Positions 7,480-14,596 of a stretch of 29,758 nt of DNA are shown here, piece after piece. Where the stretch lies: positions 1 to 29,758 of the forward strand of contig DASZZY010000177.1 in assembly GCA_036260395.1 (NCBI GenBank), read 5' to 3'. The notes below the pieces were generated by a model that saw only the letters and a list, made by a program, of their open reading frames with translations, was not told the DNA's origin and ran no database searches. The first letter of the stretch is position 1; each line of letters starts with the position of its first letter. The stretch is from DASZZY01 sp036260395. GTDB lineage: Bacteria; Actinomycetota; UBA4738; CALAEC01. A program made the translations under genes and the position numbers.

Positions 7480-9590
7480 ACGAGACCCAGATCCGCGACC
7501 GGCTCCACGCCGTCGCCGCCGATGCCCCCGCCCCGACGACCGTGCCCCGGACGGTGCTCCGACGCGCGCGCGCCCGTGTCGCCCTTACCGTGGGGGCTTC
7601 CCTGGCCATCGTCGTCGCCGTCATCAGCGGCAGTGCGGTCGGGCTGCGGGAGCTGGCCGCCCCCGAGCCACGTCCGGCCACACCACTTCCGTCGCCGGCG
7701 ACCCCGGGCGCCCTTGCATATGGGGTCGACGGCGACATGTACGTGGCCGAATCCGACGGCTCGAACGCGATACGGATCGCGGACGGCCGCGCCCCGAGCG
7801 AGTGTGGCGACCATGACGAGTATCACGGAGAAGGCATGATCTGGTCACCTGACGGGCGGTACCTGGCCTTTCGGCACAGGAACTGCGACGCTCCAGAGGG
7901 CTTCGGGAGCGTCATCATCAGCGATCCGGAGGGCAACGTCGTCGCAGAGTTCCCCACCGGGCAGGGATGGGACATCGGGTGGTCGCCGGACTCCACCCGC
8001 GTTGCGGTTTGGGCCAGCTTCATGGAGACGATCGGCGTCCACGGGCTGGACGGCGAGCGGCAGATGCTCCTCACCGTGCCACCCGGGATGTACCGAGGTG
8101 GCGATCACGACCCGATGTGGATGCCAGACGGCGAAGCGCTCATGTTTCCGTGGCAAGACCTCGTCGTCCCGATCGACGGAAGCCCACCGTACCGTTTGGA
8201 GCTGCCTCATCTACCCGGTGATGGGTATGTGACGTACTCGCCGGACGGATCGCGGGTCGCCTACGTCGCCAACAGGTCGCTCGTCCTCGCCGAGGCCGAT
8301 GGCTCCAACCCCCAGGTGGTGTTCGATGACTGGGTTTGGGAGCCCGTCTGGTCGCCTACCGGTGATCGGATCGCCTTTAGCTCGAGCGGTCGAGGACGTC
8401 TCGAACAGCTCCGGATGCTCGATGTGGCGACGGGAAGGGTGACGTTGGTGACCGAAGTCACCCGGTCGGAGACGCTCGATGTCATCGACTTCTCGCCCGA
8501 CGGCGATCGGATTCTCTTCTCGAGAGAGGATGACGGCTCGAGCTCGCTCTGGAGCATCAACGCCGACGGCACCGACCTCCGGCGTCTCGTCGCCGGGACC
8601 GCCTGGGGCGATTGGCTGTCGGTGTATGCGGCGCCTTCCTCGCCGCCGAGCCCGACGCCCGGGACGGCGCCGAACCCCGAGGCATCTCCGATCGTGGGAC
8701 CCTTCGGGCAACTCGGCGGGTGGATCGCGTACAACGACGGCACGGGGATCTGGGCCATCAACGCCCAAAAGGCCTATCCCGGGGTGTTTTCGCCGAGCGA
8801 CTACCCCGACGACGCGGTGCGGTTGGCGGGCCCCGAGGCGGGCGACCCGATCGCCTGGTCGGTAGACGGCTCGAGGCTCCTCGTTCGGCCGGGCGTGCCG
8901 ATCGGACCACCTCGGGAAGCCCTGTCCGTGCTCGACGCGGACGGCGCCGAGACCCAGGTCACCGATTCGGCGAACTTCGGCGCCGCCTCGATGTCTCCCG
9001 ATGCCACGCAGGTCGTGTACGCGGTCGCGGATCACCCGTCCCGCTTGGAGCTCGCGACCGTCGGGGACGCTCCTCCGGAGGTCCTGCTGAGCAGCGACGA
9101 CGGGCATCTAGATGCGCCGGCGTTCTCGCCCGACGCTGGCCAGATCGCGTTTATCGACGGCGGCGGGGACCATTCCAACGCGTTGTGGGTCATCGACGCG
9201 GACGGTACGAACCGGCGCAAGCTCGCCGGCGGCGACTGGTCCCACGTGAGCCACCTCGTCTGGTCGCCGGACGGAGAGCGGCTCGCGTTCAGCTGTGGCT
9301 GCCCCGCCGGCACGGGCGTCTACACGATCCGCGCCGACGGCGCGGGCCTCACCCTCGTCTCGGCGGACGGGGACCTGCCGATGCTCCAGTGGTCCCCCGA
9401 CGGCTCCGAGATCGCGTTGGTTCGCGAGGACAACGACGTCTACACCGTCGGCCAGCCGATCATGGGCACGCTGGTCGTCGTGGGGGCGGACGGCGGCGAG
9501 GAGCGTCAGATCGCTCGCCTCCAACTGTCCCGCATCGACGACCTCGGGAACATCAGCCAGGTGACGATCGCCTGGAACCACGCGGGTTGA
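7476..9590 (+). CDS. Single-pass membrane protein with a double TolB/PD40-like beta-propeller
   Basis: 704 residues from ATG 7476, which overlaps the sigma stop as ATGA. Residues 1-36 are a short, Arg-rich cytoplasmic segment, about 37-58 a transmembrane helix, and the rest extracytoplasmic. Eleven WSPDG-type blade motifs are visible. Six fall before a Pro-rich linker (residues about 387-405) and match the paralogue at 11102; five follow, so there are probably two propellers. A conserved SECG...NC cysteine pair sits in the first blade. A gene in this place after an ECF sigma gene usually encodes an anti-sigma factor, and the topology fits a sensor. The cytoplasmic part is shorter than most anti-sigma domains and I see no zinc motif. 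The frame is open upstream into the frameshifted sigma gene. The ligand is unknown. Confidence 0.85.
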   Translation: MNETQIRDRLHAVAADAPAPTTVPRTVLRRARARVALTVGASLAIVVAVISGSAVGLRELAAPEPRPATPLPSPATPGALAYGVDGDMYVAESDGSNAIRIADGRAPSECGDHDEYHGEGMIWSPDGRYLAFRHRNCDAPEGFGSVIISDPEGNVVAEFPTGQGWDIGWSPDSTRVAVWASFMETIGVHGLDGERQMLLTVPPGMYRGGDHDPMWMPDGEALMFPWQDLVVPIDGSPPYRLELPHLPGDGYVTYSPDGSRVAYVANRSLVLAEADGSNPQVVFDDWVWEPVWSPTGDRIAFSSSGRGRLEQLRMLDVATGRVTLVTEVTRSETLDVIDFSPDGDRILFSREDDGSSSLWSINADGTDLRRLVAGTAWGDWLSVYAAPSSPPSPTPGTAPNPEASPIVGPFGQLGGWIAYNDGTGIWAINAQKAYPGVFSPSDYPDDAVRLAGPEAGDPIAWSVDGSRLLVRPGVPIGPPREALSVLDADGAETQVTDSANFGAASMSPDATQVVYAVADHPSRLELATVGDAPPEVLLSSDDGHLDAPAFSPDAGQIAFIDGGGDHSNALWVIDADGTNRRKLAGGDWSHVSHLVWSPDGERLAFSCGCPAGTGVYTIRADGAGLTLVSADGDLPMLQWSPDGSEIALVREDNDVYTVGQPIMGTLVVVGADGGEERQIARLQLSRIDDLGNISQVTIAWNHAG

Positions 9591-9662
9591 AGCGCGCCGC
9601 CGTCTCGACGTGATCGAAACGACGCGGAGACGATCCGCTGGATCGACGGGAGGGAGACCGAG

Positions 9663-10415
9663 ATGAAGTTTCGTCATGGACCGCAGCTGGGCTTGGCTCT
9701 GCTCATGGCGCTGACGGCATGCGAACGGGCTCCTGAGGCGACGGACACGACTGCCGCGTCTCCGACGACGCCCGGCGAACCGACCGCCTCACCGGCGATA
9801 CAGGAGATCGCGGAGTTCGAGGACTTCTCACTCCTGGAGCCCGGGGCGTACTCCATCGACCCCGACGCCGACCCCTCCACCCCACTCCGCGTCGCGTGGG
9901 AGGTCCCCTTCGGGGGATGGTACAAGTGGATCGGCGCGGCCAAGTCCGCGGGGGACGGGCACGTCGGAGTAGGCATCACCACCGTGACGAACCTCGTGCG
10001 TGATGGCTGCCGCGATCACAGGCCCGCCGATCCATCCGTCGGTCCGACCGTCGATGACCTCGCGACCGCCCTGAGTAACCTGGCCCCCTTCGAGGTGACG
10101 TCGCCCCCGAAGGACGTGAGCATCTACGGCTACCGCGGGAAGCACCTGGAATGGAGGGTCCCCGACGTGCCGGTCGAGGGCTCCGCCGACGAACTCAAGT
10201 TCGCTCGATGCATCGGCGGCAAGATCAAGAGCTGGATCTCCCCCGCCTGGGGACCGTACTTCGGCTACGACGGCCCTGGCTACAGCGAGGAGTTCTGGAT
10301 CCTCGATGTCGAGGGCACGCGTCTGATGATCGTGGCCAAGCGCTCGGCCGGCTCCCCGCCGGAAGACCTCGCCGACCTGGAGACCGTCCTCGACTCGATC
10401 CGGATCGAGCCCTGA
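9663..10415 (+). CDS. Putative lipoprotein, module 1
   Basis: 250 residues from ATG 9663, preceded by a GGGAGGGAG ribosome binding site. The signal peptide ends in a lipobox ALTAC with Cys20, so the protein should be lipid-anchored outside the membrane. A Thr/Ser/Pro-rich tether follows to about residue 48. The mature part has no family I recognise. It contains YSIDPDADPSTPLRVAWEVPFGGWYKW, seen here as a charged start and aromatic run, then KFARCIGGKIKSW and a C-terminal GTRLMIVAKRSAGSP / DLADLETVLDSI segment. That ending is common in small secreted actinobacterial proteins. The first 48 residues are closely similar to the lipoprotein at 12420, but the bodies differ. It lies 72 bases after the propeller gene and is probably co-transcribed with it. 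Confidence 0.75.
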   Translation: MKFRHGPQLGLALLMALTACERAPEATDTTAASPTTPGEPTASPAIQEIAEFEDFSLLEPGAYSIDPDADPSTPLRVAWEVPFGGWYKWIGAAKSAGDGHVGVGITTVTNLVRDGCRDHRPADPSVGPTVDDLATALSNLAPFEVTSPPKDVSIYGYRGKHLEWRVPDVPVEGSADELKFARCIGGKIKSWISPAWGPYFGYDGPGYSEEFWILDVEGTRLMIVAKRSAGSPPEDLADLETVLDSIRIEP

Positions 10416-10437
10416 CGTCGCCGAGCCATCAGGAGCT

Positions 10438-10462
10438 CCCGCTCCCGACTTAAAGCAGCGGG
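10438..10462 (+). terminator. Weak hairpin between the two sigma modules
   Basis: CCCGCT (10438-10443) can pair with AGCGGG (10457-10462) across a 13-base loop, 23 bases after the module 1 lipoprotein stop. There is no T-run. It could end transcription of module 1, but the evidence is only the inverted repeat and its position. The rest of 10416-10589 shows no gene. Confidence 0.25.
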
Positions 10463-10589
10463 ACGCGTGAGAAACACATAGCCTCCGCGTTGGAGCCTTC
10501 AGGGAGAAAGAGGAACGCTCCTCCAGATCGGATGCAGCGTTCTGTGGGCAGCTAGGCGTCTCAATACCGTGAGAGAAGAACGGCCCTCG

Positions 10590-11105
10590 ATGCCCTTGGC
10601 CATGACCCGCGAGACCTCACTGGAGCGAAGCACCCTGAGCGATCTCTACGTGCAGCACGCGCCCGAGGGGATCCGTCTCGCGTTCCTGCTGACGGGCGAT
10701 CGATCCTTGGCCGAGGACCTCGTGCAGGAAGCGTTCGCGCGGCTCGTCGGCCGACTGCGGCACCTTCGCGAACGCCACGCGTTCAGCGCGTATCTCCGCC
10801 GGACGATCGTGAACCTCGCGACGAGTCACTTCCGCCGCCAACGGGTCGAGCGCGCCTATCTCGAACGCGTCGGCCCGCGTCGAGAGGTCGAGACCAATCC
10901 CAACTCGGAGCTGGACGAGAGGATGCACGGAGCACTTCTGGGGCTGCCGAACCGTCAGCGCGCGGCGATCGTGCTGCGCTTCTACCAGGACCTCTCGGAT
11001 GTCCAGACGGCTGAGATCCTCCGGTGCTCACCCGGGACCGTCCGCTCACTCGTCTCCCGCGGCATGAAGACCCTCCGGAGCGACCTCGAAGGAGTAACTC
11101 GATGA
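10590..11105 (+). CDS. ECF RNA polymerase sigma factor (SigE-type), intact copy
   Basis: 171 residues from ATG 10590; GTG 10569 and ATG 10602 are alternatives and no start has a strong ribosome binding site. Region 2 covers about residues 12-85 (SDLYVQHAPEG, FLLTGDRSLAEDLVQEAF, RLRHLRERHAFSAYLRRTIV) and binds core polymerase and the -10 element. Region 4 (about 112-165: LGLPNRQRAAIVLRFYQDLS, TAEILRCSPGTVRSLVSRG) is the -35-binding helix-turn-helix. The LLTGD/AEDLVQEAF pattern is that of actinobacterial SigE-family ECF factors. The stop overlaps the propeller gene by ATGA, so sigma and membrane partner are coupled. It is a paralogue of the broken copy at 6975. Confidence 0.93.
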   Translation: MPLAMTRETSLERSTLSDLYVQHAPEGIRLAFLLTGDRSLAEDLVQEAFARLVGRLRHLRERHAFSAYLRRTIVNLATSHFRRQRVERAYLERVGPRREVETNPNSELDERMHGALLGLPNRQRAAIVLRFYQDLSDVQTAEILRCSPGTVRSLVSRGMKTLRSDLEGVTR

Positions 11106-12370
11106 TCGACGAGCGACAAGTGCGCGAGATGCTCGAGCGACGCGCCGAGACGATCTCGGCGACGCCGACCGATGAGCCCAACGCCATCCGGCGGGCGCGT
11201 CGGCGCCTGGCCCGGAACGCCACGGTGGGGGCGGTCATGGCTCTCGCGGTCGTCGCCGGAGCAGTCGCCACCGGCCTCCGGGTGACGCAGGCGACGCCGC
11301 CCCCCGTGAGGCCCGCCACCCCGCCGCCGGCCCCCGCGGGGCCGGGCGCCCTCGCGTACGCCCGCGACGGCGACATCTACGTCGCGGAGTGGGACGGTTC
11401 CAACGCGGTCCGGATCGCGGACGGCCGTTCTGTCAGCGAGTGCGGCGGCAACGGCGAGTACTGGGCGGTGGGCCCGATGTGGTCGCCTGATGGGAGGTAC
11501 CTGGCCTATCGGCACCAGAACTGTCCGCTACGTTCCGAGGAGGACCCAAGCGGCGTCGTCATCACCGATCCGGAGGGCAACGTCGTCGCAGAGGTGCCCA
11601 GCGCAGAGTTCGGCCAGAATCTCGGTGGCTGGCGCATCTCATGGTCGCCCGACTCCACGCGCTTCGCGACCTGGGTCACCTACGTCGACGTCGCCGCCCC
11701 GGACGGGACGAAGTTGCCGGTGGGTGAGACGATCGGCGTGTTCGGGCTCGACGGCGCACGGCACGCGCTGCTCAGCGTGCGACCCTTCCTTGAGTACTTC
11801 GAAGTCGATCCGATGTGGCTGCCGGACGGGGAATCGCTCCTGGTCGGCGACGTGGTGGTCCCGATCGACGGAAGGACTCCGTCCCGCCTCCAGTTGGACG
11901 GATCGCCCCCTCATGGCGTGATGGTGACGTACTCGCCCGACGGATCGCGCCTCGCTTACGTCCACGAGGTGGACGCTCCGGGGCAGAACAGGCTCCTCGT
12001 TGCCGAGGCCGACGGCTCCGACCCTCAGGCGGTGTTCTTTGGGGCGGAGGGGGGCGTCGTTTGGTCGCCCGCCGGTGACCGGATCGCCTTCACGTCGAGG
12101 AAGGCCGGAACGGACCACTTGAACGAGCTCCGGGTGGTCGACCTGGACACCGGAACCGTGACGCTGCTGGCCGACTGGTCGGACAGGGAGGCCGACTACT
12201 TCCAAACGCTCTGGCCCCTCGACTTCTCTCCCGAGGGTGATCGGATCCTCTTCGGGGTGCCCGAGGGCAAAGGCGCCCTCTGGAGCGTCAACGTCGACGG
12301 CTCCGACCTGCGCCGCCTCGTTGCCGGAACCCATTGGGGCGATTGGCTGCCGCCGGGTGCGGAACGCTGA
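11102..12370 (+). CDS. Single-pass membrane protein with one TolB/PD40-like beta-propeller
   Basis: 422 residues from ATG 11102. The layout repeats the first half of the module 1 protein: a cytoplasmic segment rich in Arg and Glu (1-40), a transmembrane helix (about 41-62), a Pro-rich spacer (TPPPVRPATPPPAPAG), then one six-bladed propeller. Blade motifs are MWSPDGRYLAYRH, SWSPDSTRF, MWLPDGESLL, TYSPDGSRLAYV, VWSPAGDRIAFTS and DFSPEGDRILF. The first blade keeps the SECG...NC cysteine pair, a candidate disulfide. It ends at GDWLPPGAER, where the paralogue enters its linker to a second propeller. Position and topology suggest an anti-sigma-like sensor that holds the sigma factor; direct evidence is lacking. 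Propellers of this type often bind proteins or carbohydrate. Confidence 0.87.
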   Translation: MIDERQVREMLERRAETISATPTDEPNAIRRARRRLARNATVGAVMALAVVAGAVATGLRVTQATPPPVRPATPPPAPAGPGALAYARDGDIYVAEWDGSNAVRIADGRSVSECGGNGEYWAVGPMWSPDGRYLAYRHQNCPLRSEEDPSGVVITDPEGNVVAEVPSAEFGQNLGGWRISWSPDSTRFATWVTYVDVAAPDGTKLPVGETIGVFGLDGARHALLSVRPFLEYFEVDPMWLPDGESLLVGDVVVPIDGRTPSRLQLDGSPPHGVMVTYSPDGSRLAYVHEVDAPGQNRLLVAEADGSDPQAVFFGAEGGVVWSPAGDRIAFTSRKAGTDHLNELRVVDLDTGTVTLLADWSDREADYFQTLWPLDFSPEGDRILFGVPEGKGALWSVNVDGSDLRRLVAGTHWGDWLPPGAER

Positions 12371-12419
12371 TGCCGCGCACGAGCCAGCTCAGGATCTTCT
12401 GGAACATGCCGGGGCCGCG

Positions 12420-13415
12420 ATGAACGTTCGTCGAGGACCGCAGCTGGGATTGGCGCTGCTCATAGCCCTGTCGGGATGCGAGCGGACTCCTGAGGGGACG
12501 GAAAGGGCGGCCACATCTCCGTCGGCGCCCAGCGAACCAACCACCTCACCGACGGTCCAGAACATCACCCCCACGGGTGCGTTCTTCCTGGACCTTCGAA
12601 CCGGCGAGCAGACGCCGCTCCCCAGCACGGGTGCGAAGGACTTCGGAGCCGCCGTCGACGACGGCCACTACTACGCCGCCTCCCCCGACGGCTCGACGAT
12701 CTACTGGGAAGACACGTGTTGCTTGGCCGCCGACGTGGCCGCGACGGCCAGCATCGACGGGTCCCACGGTCGAAGGCTCGACCCGCCGGGCCCGATCAAC
12801 TACTACGCCGGCGGATGGTCGCCGGACGGCACCAAGATCGTCTACCAGCGGCGTGACCCGCGCGGGCCGCTGGATGGCGCGGGAGCGCGCTTTTTCGGCG
12901 ATCTGGTCGTCGAGGACATAGAGAGCGGGCGCAAGACGACCGTCGAGCTGGGGCTGGGGCCGGCGGTGGTCGGGTTCTTTTACCTGGCTCCGACCTTCAG
13001 CTCCGACGGCCGGAATCTGATCTTCAATCTGCCCCGAGAGTCGTCGTCGGGCCCGAAGTCGGATCTGTGGTCGGTGCCCGTGGCCGGAGGCGAGCGCACG
13101 CTGCTCGTCAGGAACGCCGTCCAGCCCGCCACCTCCTACGACGGAGACAGCTACGCGTTCGCCCGGCCGCTCCCCGACGGCGACGGCTCCAGCCTCATGA
13201 TCGCGACCCCGGAAGGCTTCCGGACCCTCGTCGATAGGGTGTTCGGGCTCTTCGAGCCCAAGATGTCGCCCGACGGAACCAGGATCGCGTACGGCGACGA
13301 GGAGGGGTCCATCCACGTGGTCGACGTCGCGACCGGGGAGTCGACGGAGGTCGCCGTTGGACGCATGGCCGCATGGGTCGACAACGACACGCTCATCGTC
13401 GCCCCCAAGACGTAG
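12420..13415 (+). CDS. Beta-propeller lipoprotein, module 2
   Basis: 331 residues from ATG 12420, 49 bases after the propeller gene. The signal peptide has a lipobox ALSGC with Cys20, followed by a Ser/Thr/Pro-rich tether. The first 48 residues are nearly the same as in the module 1 lipoprotein. The mature part is different: it is a propeller with AASPDGSTIYW, GWSPDGTKIVYQ, FSSDGRNLIF and KMSPDGTRIAYG blade motifs and a final blade with IHVVDVATGE and an IVAPKT tail. It is expected on the outer face of the membrane, next to the membrane-anchored propeller encoded upstream. Its function is unknown. A Cys-Cys pair at EDTCCLAAD could form a disulfide. Confidence 0.82.
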   Translation: MNVRRGPQLGLALLIALSGCERTPEGTERAATSPSAPSEPTTSPTVQNITPTGAFFLDLRTGEQTPLPSTGAKDFGAAVDDGHYYAASPDGSTIYWEDTCCLAADVAATASIDGSHGRRLDPPGPINYYAGGWSPDGTKIVYQRRDPRGPLDGAGARFFGDLVVEDIESGRKTTVELGLGPAVVGFFYLAPTFSSDGRNLIFNLPRESSSGPKSDLWSVPVAGGERTLLVRNAVQPATSYDGDSYAFARPLPDGDGSSLMIATPEGFRTLVDRVFGLFEPKMSPDGTRIAYGDEEGSIHVVDVATGESTEVAVGRMAAWVDNDTLIVAPKT

Positions 13416-13485
13416 GGGAAGCGGTGAGCCACCCGTCCCTTCGTGGACCCGGGTCTGACCAATCCGCTCTGGGAACGGGGTGCGT

Positions 13486-13498
13486 CCGATCAGATCGG
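13486..13498. terminator. Short perfect inverted repeat between module 2 and tRNA-Arg
   Basis: CCGATC and GATCGG flank one base, giving a 5-6 bp stem. It lies 70 bases after the module 2 lipoprotein and 15 bases beyond the tRNA-Arg 3' end on the other strand, so it could serve convergent transcripts. TTT follows at 13501 on the plus strand. A weak call. Confidence 0.3.
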
Positions 13499-13513
13499 CG
13501 TTTCCGCCGCTAG

Positions 13514-13588
13514 TGCGCCCGGAGGGACTCGAACCCCCAGCCTTCTGATCCGTAGTCAGACGCTCTGTCCAAATTGAGCTACGGGCGC
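13514..13588 (-). tRNA. tRNA-Arg (anticodon ACG)
   Basis: It folds as a standard 75-base cloverleaf: acceptor GCGCCCG/CGGGCGC, D stem GCTC/GAGC, anticodon stem TCTGA/TCAGA around the loop CTACGGA (anticodon ACG, codon CGU and by A34 modification CGC/CGA), variable loop AGGCT, and T arm GGGGG TTCGAGT CCCTC. The discriminator is A. No CCA is encoded (CTA follows), unlike the adjacent tRNA-Ser. Its 3' half is the sequence repeated at 3610 and, in decayed form, at 6688, which marks it as the probable island integration site. It lies 1 base from the tRNA-Ser gene and is probably co-transcribed with it. Confidence 0.95.
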
Positions 13589-13589
13589 C

Positions 13590-13681
13590 TGGCGGAGGCG
13601 GTGCGATTTGAACGCACGAGGGGCTTGCACCCCAACGGGATTAGCAATCCCGCGCCATAGACCAGACTAGGCGACGCCTCC
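13590..13681 (-). tRNA. tRNA-Ser (anticodon GCT)
   Basis: A class II tRNA with a long variable arm: acceptor GGAGGCG/CGCCTCC, anticodon stem CGGGA/TCCCG around the loop TTGCTAA (anticodon GCT, codons AGC/AGU), an extended variable stem (GGGGTGCAAGCCCC region) and the T arm with GTTCAAATC. The discriminator is G and CCA is encoded (complement at 13590-13592). It is upstream of tRNA-Arg on the minus strand with a one-base spacer. Confidence 0.95.
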
Positions 13682-13726
13682 TCCGGCGTCCAGTGTACCC
13701 GACCCGGGCCACCCGCCACGCGGGCA

Positions 13727-13732
13727 TACAAT
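13727..13732 (+). promoter_or_regulatory. -10 element for a leaderless cyanophycinase transcript
   Basis: TACAAT ends 6 bases before ATG 13739, which would place the transcription start on or next to the start codon. There is no ribosome binding site. No clear -35 is visible. Similar spacing occurs at the Mur ligase and AAA+ genes. Confidence 0.5.
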
Positions 13733-13738
13733 GGCGTG

Positions 13739-14596
13739 ATGGCCCAGCGCACCGACGGACCCCGCGCGCTCGGGCTCGCCGGTCCGGTCATGCTCATCGG
13801 CGGCGCGGAGGACAAGCGCCGCGACATGGTGATCCTCAGGCGGTTCGTCGAGCTCGCCGGGGGTCCCGACGCCCACATCGTGACGATCAGCACCGCGTCC
13901 ACGCTCGGCGAGCAGGCCGCCGAGCGCTACGGCGACCTGTTCCGGAGCCTGGGCGCCGGTCGCACCACCGGGCTCCGCCCGCAGGAGCGCCGTGAGGCCA
14001 ACGACCCGGCCGTCACCGAGCCCCTCGGCGATGCCACCGGCGTGTTCCTGACGGGGGGCAACCAGATCCGCCTGATCTCGGCGATCAGCGGCACCCACCT
14101 CGAGGACGCGCTGGTCAGGGCGCGCGACCGGGGGGCGGTGATCGCCGGCACCTCCGCGGGGGCGAGCGCCGCGGCCACGCACATGGTGGCGTTCGGCCGG
14201 TCCGGCGCCAGCCCGAAGCACCGGATGATCCACATCTCCGCGGGACTCGGCCTGGTCGACGGCGTGATCGTCGACCAGCACTTCGAGCAGCGGGGCCGGA
14301 TGGGACGCCTCATGGCGGCCGTCGCCCTGGCGCCCCGCCTCATCGGCATCGGGCTGGACGAGGACACCGCGGCCATCATCTGGCCCGACCGGACGCTGGA
14401 GGTCCTCGGGCGCGGCTCGGTGACACTGGTCGACGGCAGCCACATCGCCACCGACTCGTTCCAGACCAAGGGACACCGGCCGATGATGGTCTCGGGGGCC
14501 GTCGTCCACGCGCTCCCGGCCGGCTACCGGTTCGACCTCCGGACGCGGGCCCTGCTGTCCTCGGGCGACGGCGAGGAGCGCGAGGCGTCGCGATGA
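13739..14596 (+). CDS. cphB: Cyanophycinase
   Basis: A 285-residue S51-type peptidase that releases beta-Asp-Arg dipeptides from cyanophycin in the cytoplasm. The nucleophile elbow is AGTSAGAS, with Ser139 as catalytic serine. Other family motifs are MLIGGAEDKRRD near the N terminus, ISTAST, FLTGGNQIRLI, GLGLVDGVIVDQHFEQRGRMGRL and GIGLDEDTA. The length matches bacterial cyanophycinases. ATG 13739 is preferred to the GTG one codon upstream because the -10 hexamer points to a leaderless start there. Its stop overlaps the cphA start (ATGA), so degradation and synthesis enzymes are made from one transcript. Confidence 0.95.
   Translation: MAQRTDGPRALGLAGPVMLIGGAEDKRRDMVILRRFVELAGGPDAHIVTISTASTLGEQAAERYGDLFRSLGAGRTTGLRPQERREANDPAVTEPLGDATGVFLTGGNQIRLISAISGTHLEDALVRARDRGAVIAGTSAGASAAATHMVAFGRSGASPKHRMIHISAGLGLVDGVIVDQHFEQRGRMGRLMAAVALAPRLIGIGLDEDTAAIIWPDRTLEVLGRGSVTLVDGSHIATDSFQTKGHRPMMVSGAVVHALPAGYRFDLRTRALLSSGDGEEREASR

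Larger units (their letters stand above)
3610..13588. mobile_element. Probable composite genomic island at tRNA-Arg(ACG)
   Basis: Three copies of the tRNA-Arg(ACG) 3' end lie in the same orientation: a perfect 44-base partial copy at 3610-3653, a decayed copy at 6688-6720 and the intact gene at 13514-13588. Tyrosine-recombinase elements typically integrate in a tRNA 3' half, leaving an intact gene at one end and a 3'-half repeat at the other. Here the repeat starts in the anticodon loop and lies on the 3' side of the tRNA, as expected. Housekeeping genes flank the interval (aroQ on the left, tRNA-Ser and the cyanophycin operon on the right), while accessory genes and a terminase-like remnant fill it. 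The inner copy suggests two successive insertions, at 3654-6687 and 6721-13513. No integrase or relaxase is present, so the element would be decayed or mobilised in trans. Confidence 0.55.

Noticed and set aside
6873..9590. A single 905-codon sigma-propeller fusion protein
   Set aside because: The fusion depends on the probable frameshift at about 7304. The paralogue has separate overlapping genes, and the propeller has its own ATG with an ATGA junction, so two genes are the better reading.
10512..10541. An ECF promoter (GGAAC ... CGTT) for the second sigma gene
   Set aside because: The spacer is 21 bases, too long for the usual 15-17.
3610..13588. An integrase, relaxase or transposase gene in the island
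   Set aside because: No ORF in this interval has integrase, relaxase or DDE/serine recombinase motifs; the only phage-like gene is the terminase-like remnant.
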